From Nocardioidaceae bacterium (GTDB lineage Bacteria; Actinomycetota; Actinomycetes; Propionibacteriales; Nocardioidaceae): a DNA stretch of 28,177 bases. A program made the position numbers and the translations under genes. Under the pieces are notes generated by a model. It was given only the letters and a program-made list of their open reading frames with translations. It searched no databases and was not told the origin of the DNA. Below are positions 15,327 through 22,429 of this stretch, piece after piece (within the stretch, counting starts at the first letter, position 1; each line of letters begins with the position of its first letter). The stretch covers positions 1-28,177 of the forward strand of contig JACCYS010000231.1 of NCBI GenBank assembly GCA_013696365.1, given 5' to 3'.

Positions 15327-17701
15327 GCCGCGACCAGCATGCCTTGGTCGTCGAGCCCTGGTGCCTGCGTGAGACCCGGCTCGACCTGGACAACCTCGCC
15401 CGCATGGAGTCGCTGTTCGCGGTATCCAACGGGCATATCGGGCTGCGCGGCAACCTGGACGAGGGGGAGCCGTCGGGGGTGCCCGGCACGTACCTCAACG
15501 GTGTGCACGAGCGTCGCCCCCTGCCGTACGCGGAGGCCGGCTACGGCTTCCCCGAGGATGGTCAAACGATCGTCAACGTGGCGGACGGCAAGCTGCTGCG
15601 GGTCCTCGTCGACGACGAACCGCTAGACGTTCGTTACGGCGAGCTGCACCAGCACGAGCGCACGCTGGACTTCAAGACCGGTGTGCTGAGCCGTGAGGTG
15701 GAGTGGAGCTCACCGGCCTACAAGCGGGTGCGGATCCGGACCTGGCGGATGGTGTCGCTGACCCAGCGCGCCATCGCCGCGTTCTGTATGGAGATCGAGC
15801 CCGTCGACGATGAAGCGCGGGTTGTGGTGCAGTCCGGCCTGGTCGCCAACGAGGACGTGCCCGTCACCACCGACGACCCGCGAGTGGCGGCGGCCCTGCA
15901 GGCGCCGCTGGAGCATGAGATGAGCGGCACCCACGGTGCGTTCGCCAGCATGGTGCACCACACCCGGGTGAGTGGCCAGCGCATCGCCTCGGCCATGGAC
16001 CATGAGTCAAAGTCGCCCAACAAGGTGTCGATGGAGTCCAAGGCCAACGAGGAGTGGGCCCGCACCACGATCTCCACTCGGCTGAAGGCCGGCGAGACCC
16101 TGCGAGTGGTCAAGTACGTGGCCTACGGATGGTCCCACCAGCGTTCCGCACCCGCCCTGCGGGACCAGGTGGCGGCGGCGCTCACCGCCGCCCGGGACAC
16201 CGGCTGGGAGGGGCTGCTCGCCGAGCAGCAGGAGTATCTGGCCGACTTCTGGGACCGCGCCGACGTCGTGGTGACCGGGGACCCTGAGATGCAGCAAGCG
16301 GTCCGGTTCGCGCTGTTTCACGTGTTGCAGAGTGCTGCCCGGGCGGAGCGCCGTTCGGTGCCGGCCAAGGGGCTCACCGGCCCAGGCTACGACGGGCACT
16401 GCTTCTGGGACAGCGAGACCTTCGTGTTGCCGGTGCTCAGTCATACCGTGCCGGACGCTGCCGCGGACGTGTTGCGCTGGCGGCATTCGACGCTCGACGT
16501 TGCCCGTGAGCGCGCCCAGCAGCTCGGGCTGGCCGGAGCGGCGTTCCCATGGCGCACCATCGACGGTGCAGAGTGCTCGGGCTACTGGCCGGCCGGTACG
16601 GCGGCCTTCCACATCAACGCCGACATCGCGCACGCCGTCGTGCACTACATCCACTCCACCGGTGACTTGGCGTTCGAGCGCGAGGTGGGCCTCGAGCTGC
16701 TGGTGGAGACGGCTCGGTTGTGGCGGTCGCTGGGCTCGCACGACCGGCACGGGCGCTTCCGCATCGACGGCGTGACCGGTCCGGACGAGTACAGCGCGAT
16801 CGCGGACAACAACGTCTTCACCAACCTGATGGCCGCCAAAAACATGCGCGCCGCGGCCGAGGCGTCGGCGCGGCACCACCGGCAGGCCACCGACTTGGGC
16901 GTCGATGCCGAGGAAGCGGCGTCGTGGCGGGATGCGGCCGGCGCAATGCTGATCCCTTATGACGAGGAGCTCGGTGTGCACCAGCAGTCGGAGGGCTTCA
17001 CCGACCTGGCCATCTGGGACTTCGAGGGCACCGAGCCCGAGCATCGTCCGCTGTTCTTGCACTACCCCTATTTCGACATCTATCGCAAACAGGTCCTCAA
17101 GCAAGCCGACCTGGTGCTCGCGATCCAGATGTGCGGCGATGCCTTCAGTGCGGAGCAGAAGCGCAGGGACTTCGAGTACTACGAGGCGCTCACTATGCGT
17201 GACTCGTCGCTGTCGTCCTGTACCCAGGCCGTCGTTGCCGCCGAGGTCGGCCACCTGGGGTTGGCCTACGACTATGCCAGCGAGGCCGCGTTCATGGACC
17301 TGCGCGACATCGCCAGAAACACCGGCGACGGGCTGCACATGGCGTCGCTCGCCGGTGCCTGGATCGCCTTGGTGCAGGGGTTCGGCGGCCTGCGAGACGA
17401 CGGCGACATGCGCTTTGCGCCGGCCCTGCCGGAGGGGCTGGACGGTTTGTCGTTCGGCCTGCTTCGAGAGCAGGTGCGGCTGCAGGTGGAGGTCACCCCG
17501 ACGAGCGCCTCCTACACCACCAGTGGTGGCGGACTCACGATCTATCACTATGGCGAGCAGGTGGATCTGGTCGACGGCGAGACCGCGCAGCGAGGAATCG
17601 ACAAGTCACCGAAACTGGACCGTCCCCGCCAGCCGGTCGGCTGTGAGCCGCAGCAGCGGGACGAGATGGCCTCAGGGATGGCCTCCTTGGTGGACGACTG
17701 A
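15323..17701 (+). CDS. Glycoside hydrolase family 65 protein (disaccharide phosphorylase-like)
   Basis: A 792-residue GH65 protein of full family length: an N-terminal beta-sandwich (about 1-270), a linker helix, an (alpha/alpha)6 barrel (about 320-690) and a small C-terminal sheet domain. The catalytic acid is Glu489 in DGVTGPDEYS. Other family segments are GHCFWDSETFVLPVL, AAFPWRTIDG and YWPAGTAAFHINADIAHAV. The family includes maltose, trehalose, kojibiose and nigerose phosphorylases plus some hydrolases; the exact sugar cannot be read here. The upstream beta-phosphoglucomutase-like gene overlaps the start, which favours phosphorolysis. No signal peptide is visible, so it is cytoplasmic. 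The 3' end overlaps the convergent SURF1 gene by 30 bp. Confidence 0.9.
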   Translation: MSRDQHALVVEPWCLRETRLDLDNLARMESLFAVSNGHIGLRGNLDEGEPSGVPGTYLNGVHERRPLPYAEAGYGFPEDGQTIVNVADGKLLRVLVDDEPLDVRYGELHQHERTLDFKTGVLSREVEWSSPAYKRVRIRTWRMVSLTQRAIAAFCMEIEPVDDEARVVVQSGLVANEDVPVTTDDPRVAAALQAPLEHEMSGTHGAFASMVHHTRVSGQRIASAMDHESKSPNKVSMESKANEEWARTTISTRLKAGETLRVVKYVAYGWSHQRSAPALRDQVAAALTAARDTGWEGLLAEQQEYLADFWDRADVVVTGDPEMQQAVRFALFHVLQSAARAERRSVPAKGLTGPGYDGHCFWDSETFVLPVLSHTVPDAAADVLRWRHSTLDVARERAQQLGLAGAAFPWRTIDGAECSGYWPAGTAAFHINADIAHAVVHYIHSTGDLAFEREVGLELLVETARLWRSLGSHDRHGRFRIDGVTGPDEYSAIADNNVFTNLMAAKNMRAAAEASARHHRQATDLGVDAEEAASWRDAAGAMLIPYDEELGVHQQSEGFTDLAIWDFEGTEPEHRPLFLHYPYFDIYRKQVLKQADLVLAIQMCGDAFSAEQKRRDFEYYEALTMRDSSLSSCTQAVVAAEVGHLGLAYDYASEAAFMDLRDIARNTGDGLHMASLAGAWIALVQGFGGLRDDGDMRFAPALPEGLDGLSFGLLREQVRLQVEVTPTSASYTTSGGGLTIYHYGEQVDLVDGETAQRGIDKSPKLDRPRQPVGCEPQQRDEMASGMASLVDD

Positions 17702-18505
17702 CCGCTCGCTGGGCGGTTGCCGCGGCTCCTCGTCGCCAAGCTGCGCTCGCCGGCGGTACGGATGCGCCTCGTCGAAGGCGAACCAGCCGTACGCGAGCAG
17801 CCCGAGCAGCGCGAACAGGAACCACTGCAAGGCATAGAACAGGTGCGGTCCGATGTCGGTCTCGGGCGGCTCGGGCGGCAACAAGCCCTGCTCGCCCGCG
17901 GGCGACTCGCTGGTGAGTTGCACCCAGCCGCCGCGCAGCGGGGCGCCCACGGCGTCGTCAAGGGCAGCTGCCACGACCGCCCTGACGGTGCCGTCGATGG
18001 GACGCGTTGCCTCTGGCGGTGCGTCGCTGTCCACGCGCAGCCAACCGGTGACCTCGACCGGACCGTCGGGGGGTGCGGGCACGTCGGCACGGTCAGGGGT
18101 GCCGGCGGACGATTCGAGGAAGCCGCGGTCCACCAGCACCGCCGAGCCGTCAGCGAGCCACATCGGCACCAGCACGTTCACGCCCCGAAGCGAGCCGAGA
18201 CTCTGGTATCTCACCAGTACTGTGGCAACGGGGTCGTAGCGACCGCTCAGGCTGACGCTGCGCCACTGCTGCCGATCGCTGGGGGAGTCGCCGACCGGCA
18301 CCGCATCAGTGATGGGCACTGGTGCCGTGGCCACGTTGGTCTCGACGATCTCGTTGTCGGCCTGGCGATCTGCGTGCCTGTTCAGCTGCCACAGCCCCAG
18401 CCGGATACACCCGACCGCGACGAGTACTGCGATCACCGCGAGGACCAGCCATCGCCGGGTCAGCAAGAAGCGGTACACCACCCGACGATACCCGCGACGT
18501 AGCAT
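17672..18505 (-). CDS. SURF1 family cytochrome oxidase assembly protein
   Basis: About 277 residues from ATG 18505. An N-terminal membrane segment (LVLAVIAVLVAVGCIRLGLWQLNRH) contains the SURF1 signature G-x-WQ-x-x-R, and a second one near the C-terminus follows GPHLFYALQWFLFALLGLLAYGW. The periplasmic loop between carries LVDRGFL. SURF1 proteins help insert haem a or assemble cytochrome c oxidase. The frame also runs back to GTG 18535, but that would overlap moaA, so 18505 is preferred; a start further in is possible. Only 6 bp separate this start from moaA's. The last 30 bp overlap the GH65 gene tail to tail. A charged C-terminal tail follows the second membrane segment. Confidence 0.85.
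   Translation of the reverse strand: MLRRGYRRVVYRFLLTRRWLVLAVIAVLVAVGCIRLGLWQLNRHADRQADNEIVETNVATAPVPITDAVPVGDSPSDRQQWRSVSLSGRYDPVATVLVRYQSLGSLRGVNVLVPMWLADGSAVLVDRGFLESSAGTPDRADVPAPPDGPVEVTGWLRVDSDAPPEATRPIDGTVRAVVAAALDDAVGAPLRGGWVQLTSESPAGEQGLLPPEPPETDIGPHLFYALQWFLFALLGLLAYGWFAFDEAHPYRRRAQLGDEEPRQPPSERSVVHQGGHP
18500..18505 (+). promoter_or_regulatory. Likely leaderless -10 element of moaA
   Basis: TAGCAT, a TANNNT hexamer, ends 6 nt before the moaA ATG. That is the spacing expected if transcription starts at the A of the start codon. No ribosome site is present. No good -35 was found. Confidence 0.45.
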
Positions 18506-18511
18506 GCGGTC

Positions 18512-19504
18512 ATGGACAACCTGCTGGATCAGCACGGTCGGGTCGCAACCGACTTACGGGTGTCGTTGACCGACCGCTGCAACCTGCGCTGCGACTACTG
18601 CATGCCGGCGGAGGGGTTGGAGTGGATGGCCTCCGAGATCACCCTCACCGACGATGAGGTGGTCCGGCTGGTGAGCATCGCGGTGCAGCGTCTTGGGGTG
18701 CGGCAGGTGCGGTTCACCGGCGGTGAACCGCTGCTGCGCCGAGGGCTGGTCGGCATCGTGTCACGCGTCGCGGGGTTGGCGCCGCGCCCGCGGATCGCCA
18801 TGACGACCAATGCGCTGGGACTGGCCCGCTCGGCCTTGGCCTTGGCCTCGGCTGGGCTTGACCGCATCAACGTCAGCCTTGACTCGGTTCGTGCGGATAC
18901 TTTCGCCACCGTCACTCGGCGGGATCGGTTGGCCGATGTCATTGCCGGGCTCGACGCCGCTCGCGCCGCCGGGCTGGAGCCGGTAAAGGTCAACGCCGTA
19001 CTGCTGCGCGGGCTGAACGACGTCGAAGCACCCGAACTGCTGCGCTGGTGTATCGCGCACGGCTACCGATTGCGCTTCATCGAGCAGATGCCGCTGGACG
19101 CTCAGCACGGGTGGGACCGCTCCACGATGGTGACCGCAGCAGAGACCCTTGAGCGCCTGTCGGCACACTTTGACCTGAGCCCGGCGGTGGAGCCGCGCGG
19201 CTCGGCACCGGCCGAGTTGTTCCTTGTTGACGGTGGCCCCGCGACCGTCGGCATCATCGCATCGGTCACCCGGCCGTTCTGTGGCGACTGTGATCGTGTG
19301 CGCTTGACCGCTGACGGGCAGGTGCGCAACTGCCTGTTCGCGCGCGAGGAGTCCGACCTGCGGGCAGCGCTGCGAGCGGGTGCTGACGATGCCGACATTG
19401 CTCGGCGCTGGCAGCGGGCCGTGTGGTCCAAGCGACCCGGCCACGGGATCGATGACGAGCGTTTCTTGCAGCCGTCGCGACCGATGAGCTCAATCGGTGG
19501 CTGA
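18512..19504 (+). CDS. moaA: GTP 3',8-cyclase MoaA (molybdenum cofactor biosynthesis)
   Basis: A 330-residue radical SAM enzyme. The N-terminal cluster motif CNLRCDYC supplies Cys23, Cys27 and Cys30 for the SAM-binding 4Fe-4S cluster, followed by the GGEP motif (FTGGEPLLR). The C-terminal cluster ligands are Cys257, Cys260 and Cys274 (CGDCDRVRL...NCLF). The chain ends in Gly-Gly (SSIGG), the MoaA tail needed for activity. It converts GTP to the cyclic intermediate used by MoaC in the first step of molybdopterin synthesis. No other moa gene is in the window. It probably starts from a leaderless message. Confidence 0.96.
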   Translation: MDNLLDQHGRVATDLRVSLTDRCNLRCDYCMPAEGLEWMASEITLTDDEVVRLVSIAVQRLGVRQVRFTGGEPLLRRGLVGIVSRVAGLAPRPRIAMTTNALGLARSALALASAGLDRINVSLDSVRADTFATVTRRDRLADVIAGLDAARAAGLEPVKVNAVLLRGLNDVEAPELLRWCIAHGYRLRFIEQMPLDAQHGWDRSTMVTAAETLERLSAHFDLSPAVEPRGSAPAELFLVDGGPATVGIIASVTRPFCGDCDRVRLTADGQVRNCLFAREESDLRAALRAGADDADIARRWQRAVWSKRPGHGIDDERFLQPSRPMSSIGG

Positions 19505-19517
19505 GCCGGGGTGCGAG

Positions 19518-19712
19518 TCAGCCCTCGAGCGCAGTGACCTCGCGCAGGAACCCGCGGGCAGAGAGGAACTTCGCCAGGGTGTCCCGGTGCTCAGCGCAGG
19601 CGGTCCACTGCTTGCGGCGCTCGGCAGGGTGAATCTTGGGGTTGTTCCATGCCAGCACGAACACCGCCGGCGAACGGCAGCCCCGCGCTGAGCAGATCTC
19701 CGGCTCGTCCAT
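19518..19712 (-). CDS. Conserved 64-residue protein with a Cys/His cluster
   Basis: A small, conserved-looking actinobacterial protein. Cys7 and Cys12 (CSARGC) near the start and Cys39 and His42 (ACAEH) later could form one zinc site. WNNPKIHPAERRKQW lies between and GFLREV ends the chain. I recall homologues carried in databases as hypothetical or as acetone carboxylase; nothing in the sequence supports a carboxylase, and the label looks like a propagated error. A ribosome site (AAGGGG) precedes the ATG. It is convergent with moaA (13-nt gap) and lies downstream of the 6C-type RNA. Function unknown. Confidence 0.75.
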   Translation of the reverse strand: MDEPEICSARGCRSPAVFVLAWNNPKIHPAERRKQWTACAEHRDTLAKFLSARGFLREVTALEG

Positions 19713-19744
19713 GACACCCCTTCATCGCTGGCGTCGGACATAAG

Positions 19745-19826
19745 TGTGCCGGACGGCCACGGGGGGAGCCGTCCGGCACAACGTGCTCCGACGGGGGAAA
19801 CGGAGCACGGCGCTGAGCATGACACG
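19745..19826 (-). ncRNA. 6C: 6C-type small RNA (two C-loop hairpins)
   Basis: Read on the minus strand, two hairpins follow each other with a 1-nt gap. The first (19809-19782) has a perfect 9-bp stem CGTGCTCCG/CGGAGCACG and loop TTTCCCCCGT. The second (19780-19745) has a perfect 13-bp stem TGTGCCGGACGGC/GCCGTCCGGCACA and loop TCCCCCCGTG. Two stem-loops each exposing a run of about six cytosines define the actinobacterial 6C RNA class (B11 in M. tuberculosis), whose loops pair with G-rich target mRNAs. The first loop has five C and the second six. The 5' end near 19826 is estimated from a TACAGA-like -10 at 19831-19836; the second hairpin could also end transcription. It lies between DUF3099 and the 64-residue protein gene. 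Confidence 0.78.
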
Positions 19827-19874
19827 CCAATCTGTACCGGACCAGTCCTTACCGGAAAATGGTCCAACTTTCTT

Positions 19875-20174
19875 TCACCTGGCGGTGAAGTGCGGGGAGG
19901 TCCCCAATTCGCCGCGGCTGGTATCGGTGAAGGTCGCGGGCGGCGGCGGCTCCTTCTGCACTCCCGCGTTGGCCAGTACGACAGCGATGTACGGCAAGAC
20001 GATGGCACCGGCGACCAGGACCCAACGCAGCACTCCGTCGACGGCGACGGCACCCACAAAACAACCCGTACGGATCAGCATCGACACCACATAGCGGGTC
20101 TGCCGGTTCCGGATGTCGATGCTGCGAGACGCCCGCGCGGAGGTGATGCTGACCGCAGCTTCTCGTCGTTCCAT
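19875..20174 (-). CDS. DUF3099 small membrane protein
   Basis: A 99-residue protein matching the actinobacterial DUF3099 pattern as I recall it: ITSARASRS...IRNRQTRYVVSMLIRTGCFV, then LRWVLVAGAIVLPYIAVVLANAG. Two hydrophobic segments (about 31-50 and 51-69) with a short turn containing Arg-Trp suggest a membrane hairpin. The C-terminal tail is polar and Pro-rich. Function unknown. The ATG lies 6 nt after TAGATT with no ribosome site, so the transcript is probably leaderless. The tandem C-loop hairpins downstream could also end this message. Confidence 0.8.
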   Translation of the reverse strand: MERREAAVSITSARASRSIDIRNRQTRYVVSMLIRTGCFVGAVAVDGVLRWVLVAGAIVLPYIAVVLANAGVQKEPPPPATFTDTSRGELGTSPHFTAR

Positions 20175-20180
20175 ATCTCT

Positions 20181-20186
20181 AATCTA
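20181..20186 (-). promoter_or_regulatory. Likely leaderless -10 element of the DUF3099 gene
   Basis: On the minus strand TAGATT is followed by 6 nt and then the ATG at 20174. This is the same arrangement as moaA and NfeD. No ribosome site precedes the start. Confidence 0.5.
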
Positions 20187-20281
20187 CGTCTGTGTGCTCC
20201 GCACGGCGAGCGCTGGTGGGCATGATGTGGGGCAGCACACCCCAGCAGCAGCAGCACATCCCGGCAGCAAGGAGGCAGCGC

Positions 20282-20497
20282 ATGGCAAACCGCACCTACC
20301 GCGTGACCGAGATCGTCGGCACCTCTCCCGACGGCGTGGACGCCGCCGTACGCAACGGCGTGCAACGCACGGGACGCACCTTGCGGCACCTCGACTGGTT
20401 CGAGGTCACCCAGATCCGCGGTCACGTCCTCGACGGCGAGGTCGAACACTTCCAGGTGTCGATGAAGGTCGGCTTCCGACTGGAGGACGACGAGTGA
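20282..20497 (+). CDS. Dodecin family flavin-binding protein
   Basis: A 71-residue dodecin: MANRTYRVTEIVGTSPDGVDAAV at the N-terminus, then the strand with LDWFEVTQIRGHV (the Trp stacks on flavin in the family) and the final strand EHFQVSMKVGFRLED. Dodecins form 12-subunit shells that store or buffer FMN, riboflavin or CoA. AAGGAGG about 7 nt before ATG 20282 fixes the start. It is divergent from DUF3099. FabG follows after 55 nt, with a small hairpin (GCCGGT at 20513-20518, ACCGGC at 20523-20528) between them. Confidence 0.93.
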   Translation: MANRTYRVTEIVGTSPDGVDAAVRNGVQRTGRTLRHLDWFEVTQIRGHVLDGEVEHFQVSMKVGFRLEDDE

Positions 20498-20552
20498 GAT
20501 AGCGTCCGGGTCGCCGGTAGGCACCGGCAGGGTCGGCGTCGTGGAGGTGGCA

Positions 20553-21257
20553 GTGAGCAGGTCGGTGCTGGTGACCGGGGGCAATCGGGGGATCGGGCGG
20601 GCGGTCGCCGAGGCACTACTTGCCCGCGGGGACAAGGTGGCCATCACCCACCGCAGCGGCGAGCCGCCGGCAGGCGCGCTCGGGGTGCGTTGTGACGTCA
20701 CCGACGCCGACCAGGTCGACCGGGCCTTCACCGAGGTGGAGCAGGCGCACGGCCCTGTCGAGATCCTCGTCGCCAACGCGGGGATCACGAGGGACACCCT
20801 GTTGATGCGGATGGGTGACGAGGACTGGGACGCTGTCCTGGACACGAACCTGACGGGCAGCTTTCGGGTGGTGCGGCGGGCCGCCCGTGGCATGCTGCGG
20901 CAGCGCTGGGGACGGGTCGTGCTGGTGTCGTCGGTGGTGGGCATGCTCGGTTCCGCGGGACAGGTCAACTACGCAGCGAGCAAAGCTGGCCTGGTGGGAC
21001 TGGGACGGTCGGTGGCTCGCGAGCTTGGCAGCCGCAGCATCACCGTCAACGTGGTGGCTCCTGGCTTCGTACAGACCGACATGACGGCTGACATTCCCAG
21101 CGACACCCAGCAGCAGTACCGCGAGCAGATCCCGTTGCGACGCTTCGCCGACCCGTCGGAGGTCGCGTCGGTGGTCGCTTTCCTCACCTCCGACGCCGCC
21201 GGATATGTCACCGGTGCTCTGGTTCCGGTCGACGGCGGGCTGGGCATGGGTCACTGA
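20553..21257 (+). CDS. fabG: 3-oxoacyl-[acyl-carrier-protein] reductase FabG
   Basis: A 234-residue classical SDR. TGGNRGIG is the cofactor motif, NAGITRD the NAG region, and SSVVG...YAASK supplies the Ser-Tyr-Lys triad. The end VTGALVPVDGGLGMGH is typical of FabG1/MabA. It reduces 3-oxoacyl-ACP in fatty acid elongation. GTG 20553 is preferred because GGAGG lies 5 nt before it; the frame also opens at GTG 20541, which would put the ribosome site inside the gene. It is paired with the InhA-type enoyl reductase downstream, the same order as mabA-inhA in mycobacteria, so both belong to the type II fatty acid synthase. Confidence 0.93.
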   Translation: MSRSVLVTGGNRGIGRAVAEALLARGDKVAITHRSGEPPAGALGVRCDVTDADQVDRAFTEVEQAHGPVEILVANAGITRDTLLMRMGDEDWDAVLDTNLTGSFRVVRRAARGMLRQRWGRVVLVSSVVGMLGSAGQVNYAASKAGLVGLGRSVARELGSRSITVNVVAPGFVQTDMTADIPSDTQQQYREQIPLRRFADPSEVASVVAFLTSDAAGYVTGALVPVDGGLGMGH

Positions 21258-21313
21258 CCGGGCGCACCAAAGCAGGAACGCACGACAACAATTGACCGGA
21301 GGCAGGCAGTCTG

Positions 21314-22084
21314 ATGGGCATTCTCGACGGTAAGCGTATCTTGGTGGCGGGGGTCACCATGGATTCGTCGATCGGCTTCGCCACGGCCCGGATCGCCCAA
21401 GAGCAGGGCGCTCAGGTGCTGGTGTCCAACTTCGGCCGTGCGCTGGGCATCACCCGGCGGATCGTCAGCCGACTGCCGGAGCCGACACCGGTGATCGAGC
21501 TCGACGTGACCGACCAGGAGCATCTTGCCCGGCTGCCGGAGTTGATCGGCGAGCACGTCGAGGCGCTCGACGGGGTCGTGCACTCCATCGCCTATGGCAA
21601 CCCGGAGACGGTGCTCGGCGACCGGTTTCTGACTGCCCCGTGGCCGGATGTGGCCCAAGCGGTGCAGGTGTCGGCGTACTCGCTGCAGGCGCTGACCGCG
21701 TCGGCCCTGCCGGTGTTTGCGCCGCGTGCCTCGGTAGTGGGCTTGACTTTCGACGCCTCAGTCGCCTGGCCGGCATACGACTGGATGGGGGTGGCCAAGG
21801 CCGGCCTCGAGTCGTGTGCCCGCTATCTGGCTCGGGACTTGGGGCCGCGCGGTCATCGGGTCAACCTGGTCGCTGCCGGACCGCTCAAGACGCTGGCTGC
21901 CAAGGCCATCCCGGGCTTCGAGCAGTTGGAGTCGATGTGGAGCGAGCGAGCGCCGCTGGGGTGGGATGAGACCGATCAAGAGCCTGCGGCCCGCGCGGTT
22001 GCCGCCTTGCTCAGCGACTTCTTCCCGGCCACGACGGGCGAGATCGTGCATGTGGACGGCGGATATCACGCCATGGGTGCCTGA
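21314..22084 (+). CDS. fabI: Enoyl-[acyl-carrier-protein] reductase, InhA/FabI type
   Basis: A 256-residue enoyl-ACP reductase. Active-site residues are Tyr155, Met158 and Lys162 (YDWMGVAK), exactly 3 below InhA Tyr158, Met161 and Lys165. Phe146 and Ser91 match InhA Phe149 and Ser94. The N-terminus ILDGKRILVAGVTMDSSIG is typical of the family. It performs the NADH-dependent last step of each fatty acid elongation cycle. A GGAGG sits 12-13 nt before the ATG, rather far for a ribosome site. It follows fabG after 56 nt and is likely cotranscribed. A GC-rich hairpin follows the stop. Confidence 0.95.
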   Translation: MGILDGKRILVAGVTMDSSIGFATARIAQEQGAQVLVSNFGRALGITRRIVSRLPEPTPVIELDVTDQEHLARLPELIGEHVEALDGVVHSIAYGNPETVLGDRFLTAPWPDVAQAVQVSAYSLQALTASALPVFAPRASVVGLTFDASVAWPAYDWMGVAKAGLESCARYLARDLGPRGHRVNLVAAGPLKTLAAKAIPGFEQLESMWSERAPLGWDETDQEPAARAVAALLSDFFPATTGEIVHVDGGYHAMGA

Positions 22085-22086
22085 CG

Positions 22087-22120
22087 GGGCGGGCCGGTCA
22101 CGCGTGCAACGGGCCCGCCC
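22087..22120. terminator. Bidirectional hairpin between fabI and the CsbD-like gene
   Basis: GGGCGGGCC (22087-22095) and GGCCCGCCC (22112-22120) form a perfect 9-bp GC stem with a 16-nt loop, starting 3 nt after the fabI stop. The CsbD-like gene converges from the other side. No T-run is present. Confidence 0.5.
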
Positions 22121-22136
22121 GGTCGGATGATGCCAG

Positions 22137-22310
22137 TCAGCGCTTGAAGGCGTCCTTGACCTTGTCGCCGGCCTTCTTCAGGTCAGCCTTCGACTGGTCG
22201 CGCTTGCCCTGATTCTTCAGTGCCCCGTCACCGGTGGCGTCGCCGACAGCCTCCTTGGCCTTGCCGCCCATGCCCTCGCCCTTGTCGCTGAGCTTGTCGT
22301 CGTTGCTCAT
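22137..22310 (-). CDS. CsbD-like stress protein
   Basis: A 57-residue, highly charged protein read on the minus strand. It begins MSNDDKLSDKGEGMGGKAKE and continues with AVGDATGD, LKNQGK and QSKADLKKAGDKVKDAF. The pattern (GKAKEAVGxxTxD...L...GK) is that of the CsbD family: small, Lys/Asp-rich, likely disordered or helical proteins induced by general stress in many bacteria. Their mechanism is not established. AGGAG lies 7 nt upstream of the ATG. It is convergent with fabI across the GC hairpin and divergent from the SixA-like gene. Confidence 0.85.
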   Translation of the reverse strand: MSNDDKLSDKGEGMGGKAKEAVGDATGDGALKNQGKRDQSKADLKKAGDKVKDAFKR

Positions 22311-22429
22311 TGTGTGCTCCTCTCACCGAGCGTCTCTTGCCACGAGTCGATCACGACTGGGCCCGCGTTGCACGTAAGGGGGGGCACGGTGCCGTCCCTG
22401 ACCCCGCATTTGCGTGCGACAGTGAGCGG

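Noticed and set aside
16007..17548. 513-codon minus-strand frame under the GH65 gene
   Set aside because: Low-complexity His/Gln/Arg/Val composition and no recognisable motif; the opposite strand encodes a complete GH65 barrel.
19745..19809. The two GC hairpins as an ordinary double terminator
   Set aside because: There is no T-run, and both loops share a C-run on the same strand. That fits the 6C RNA class better, although termination may be a second role.
22310..22429. Upstream start of the SixA-like phosphatase
   Set aside because: The added 40 residues have no conserved pattern and would overlap the start of the divergent CsbD-like gene.
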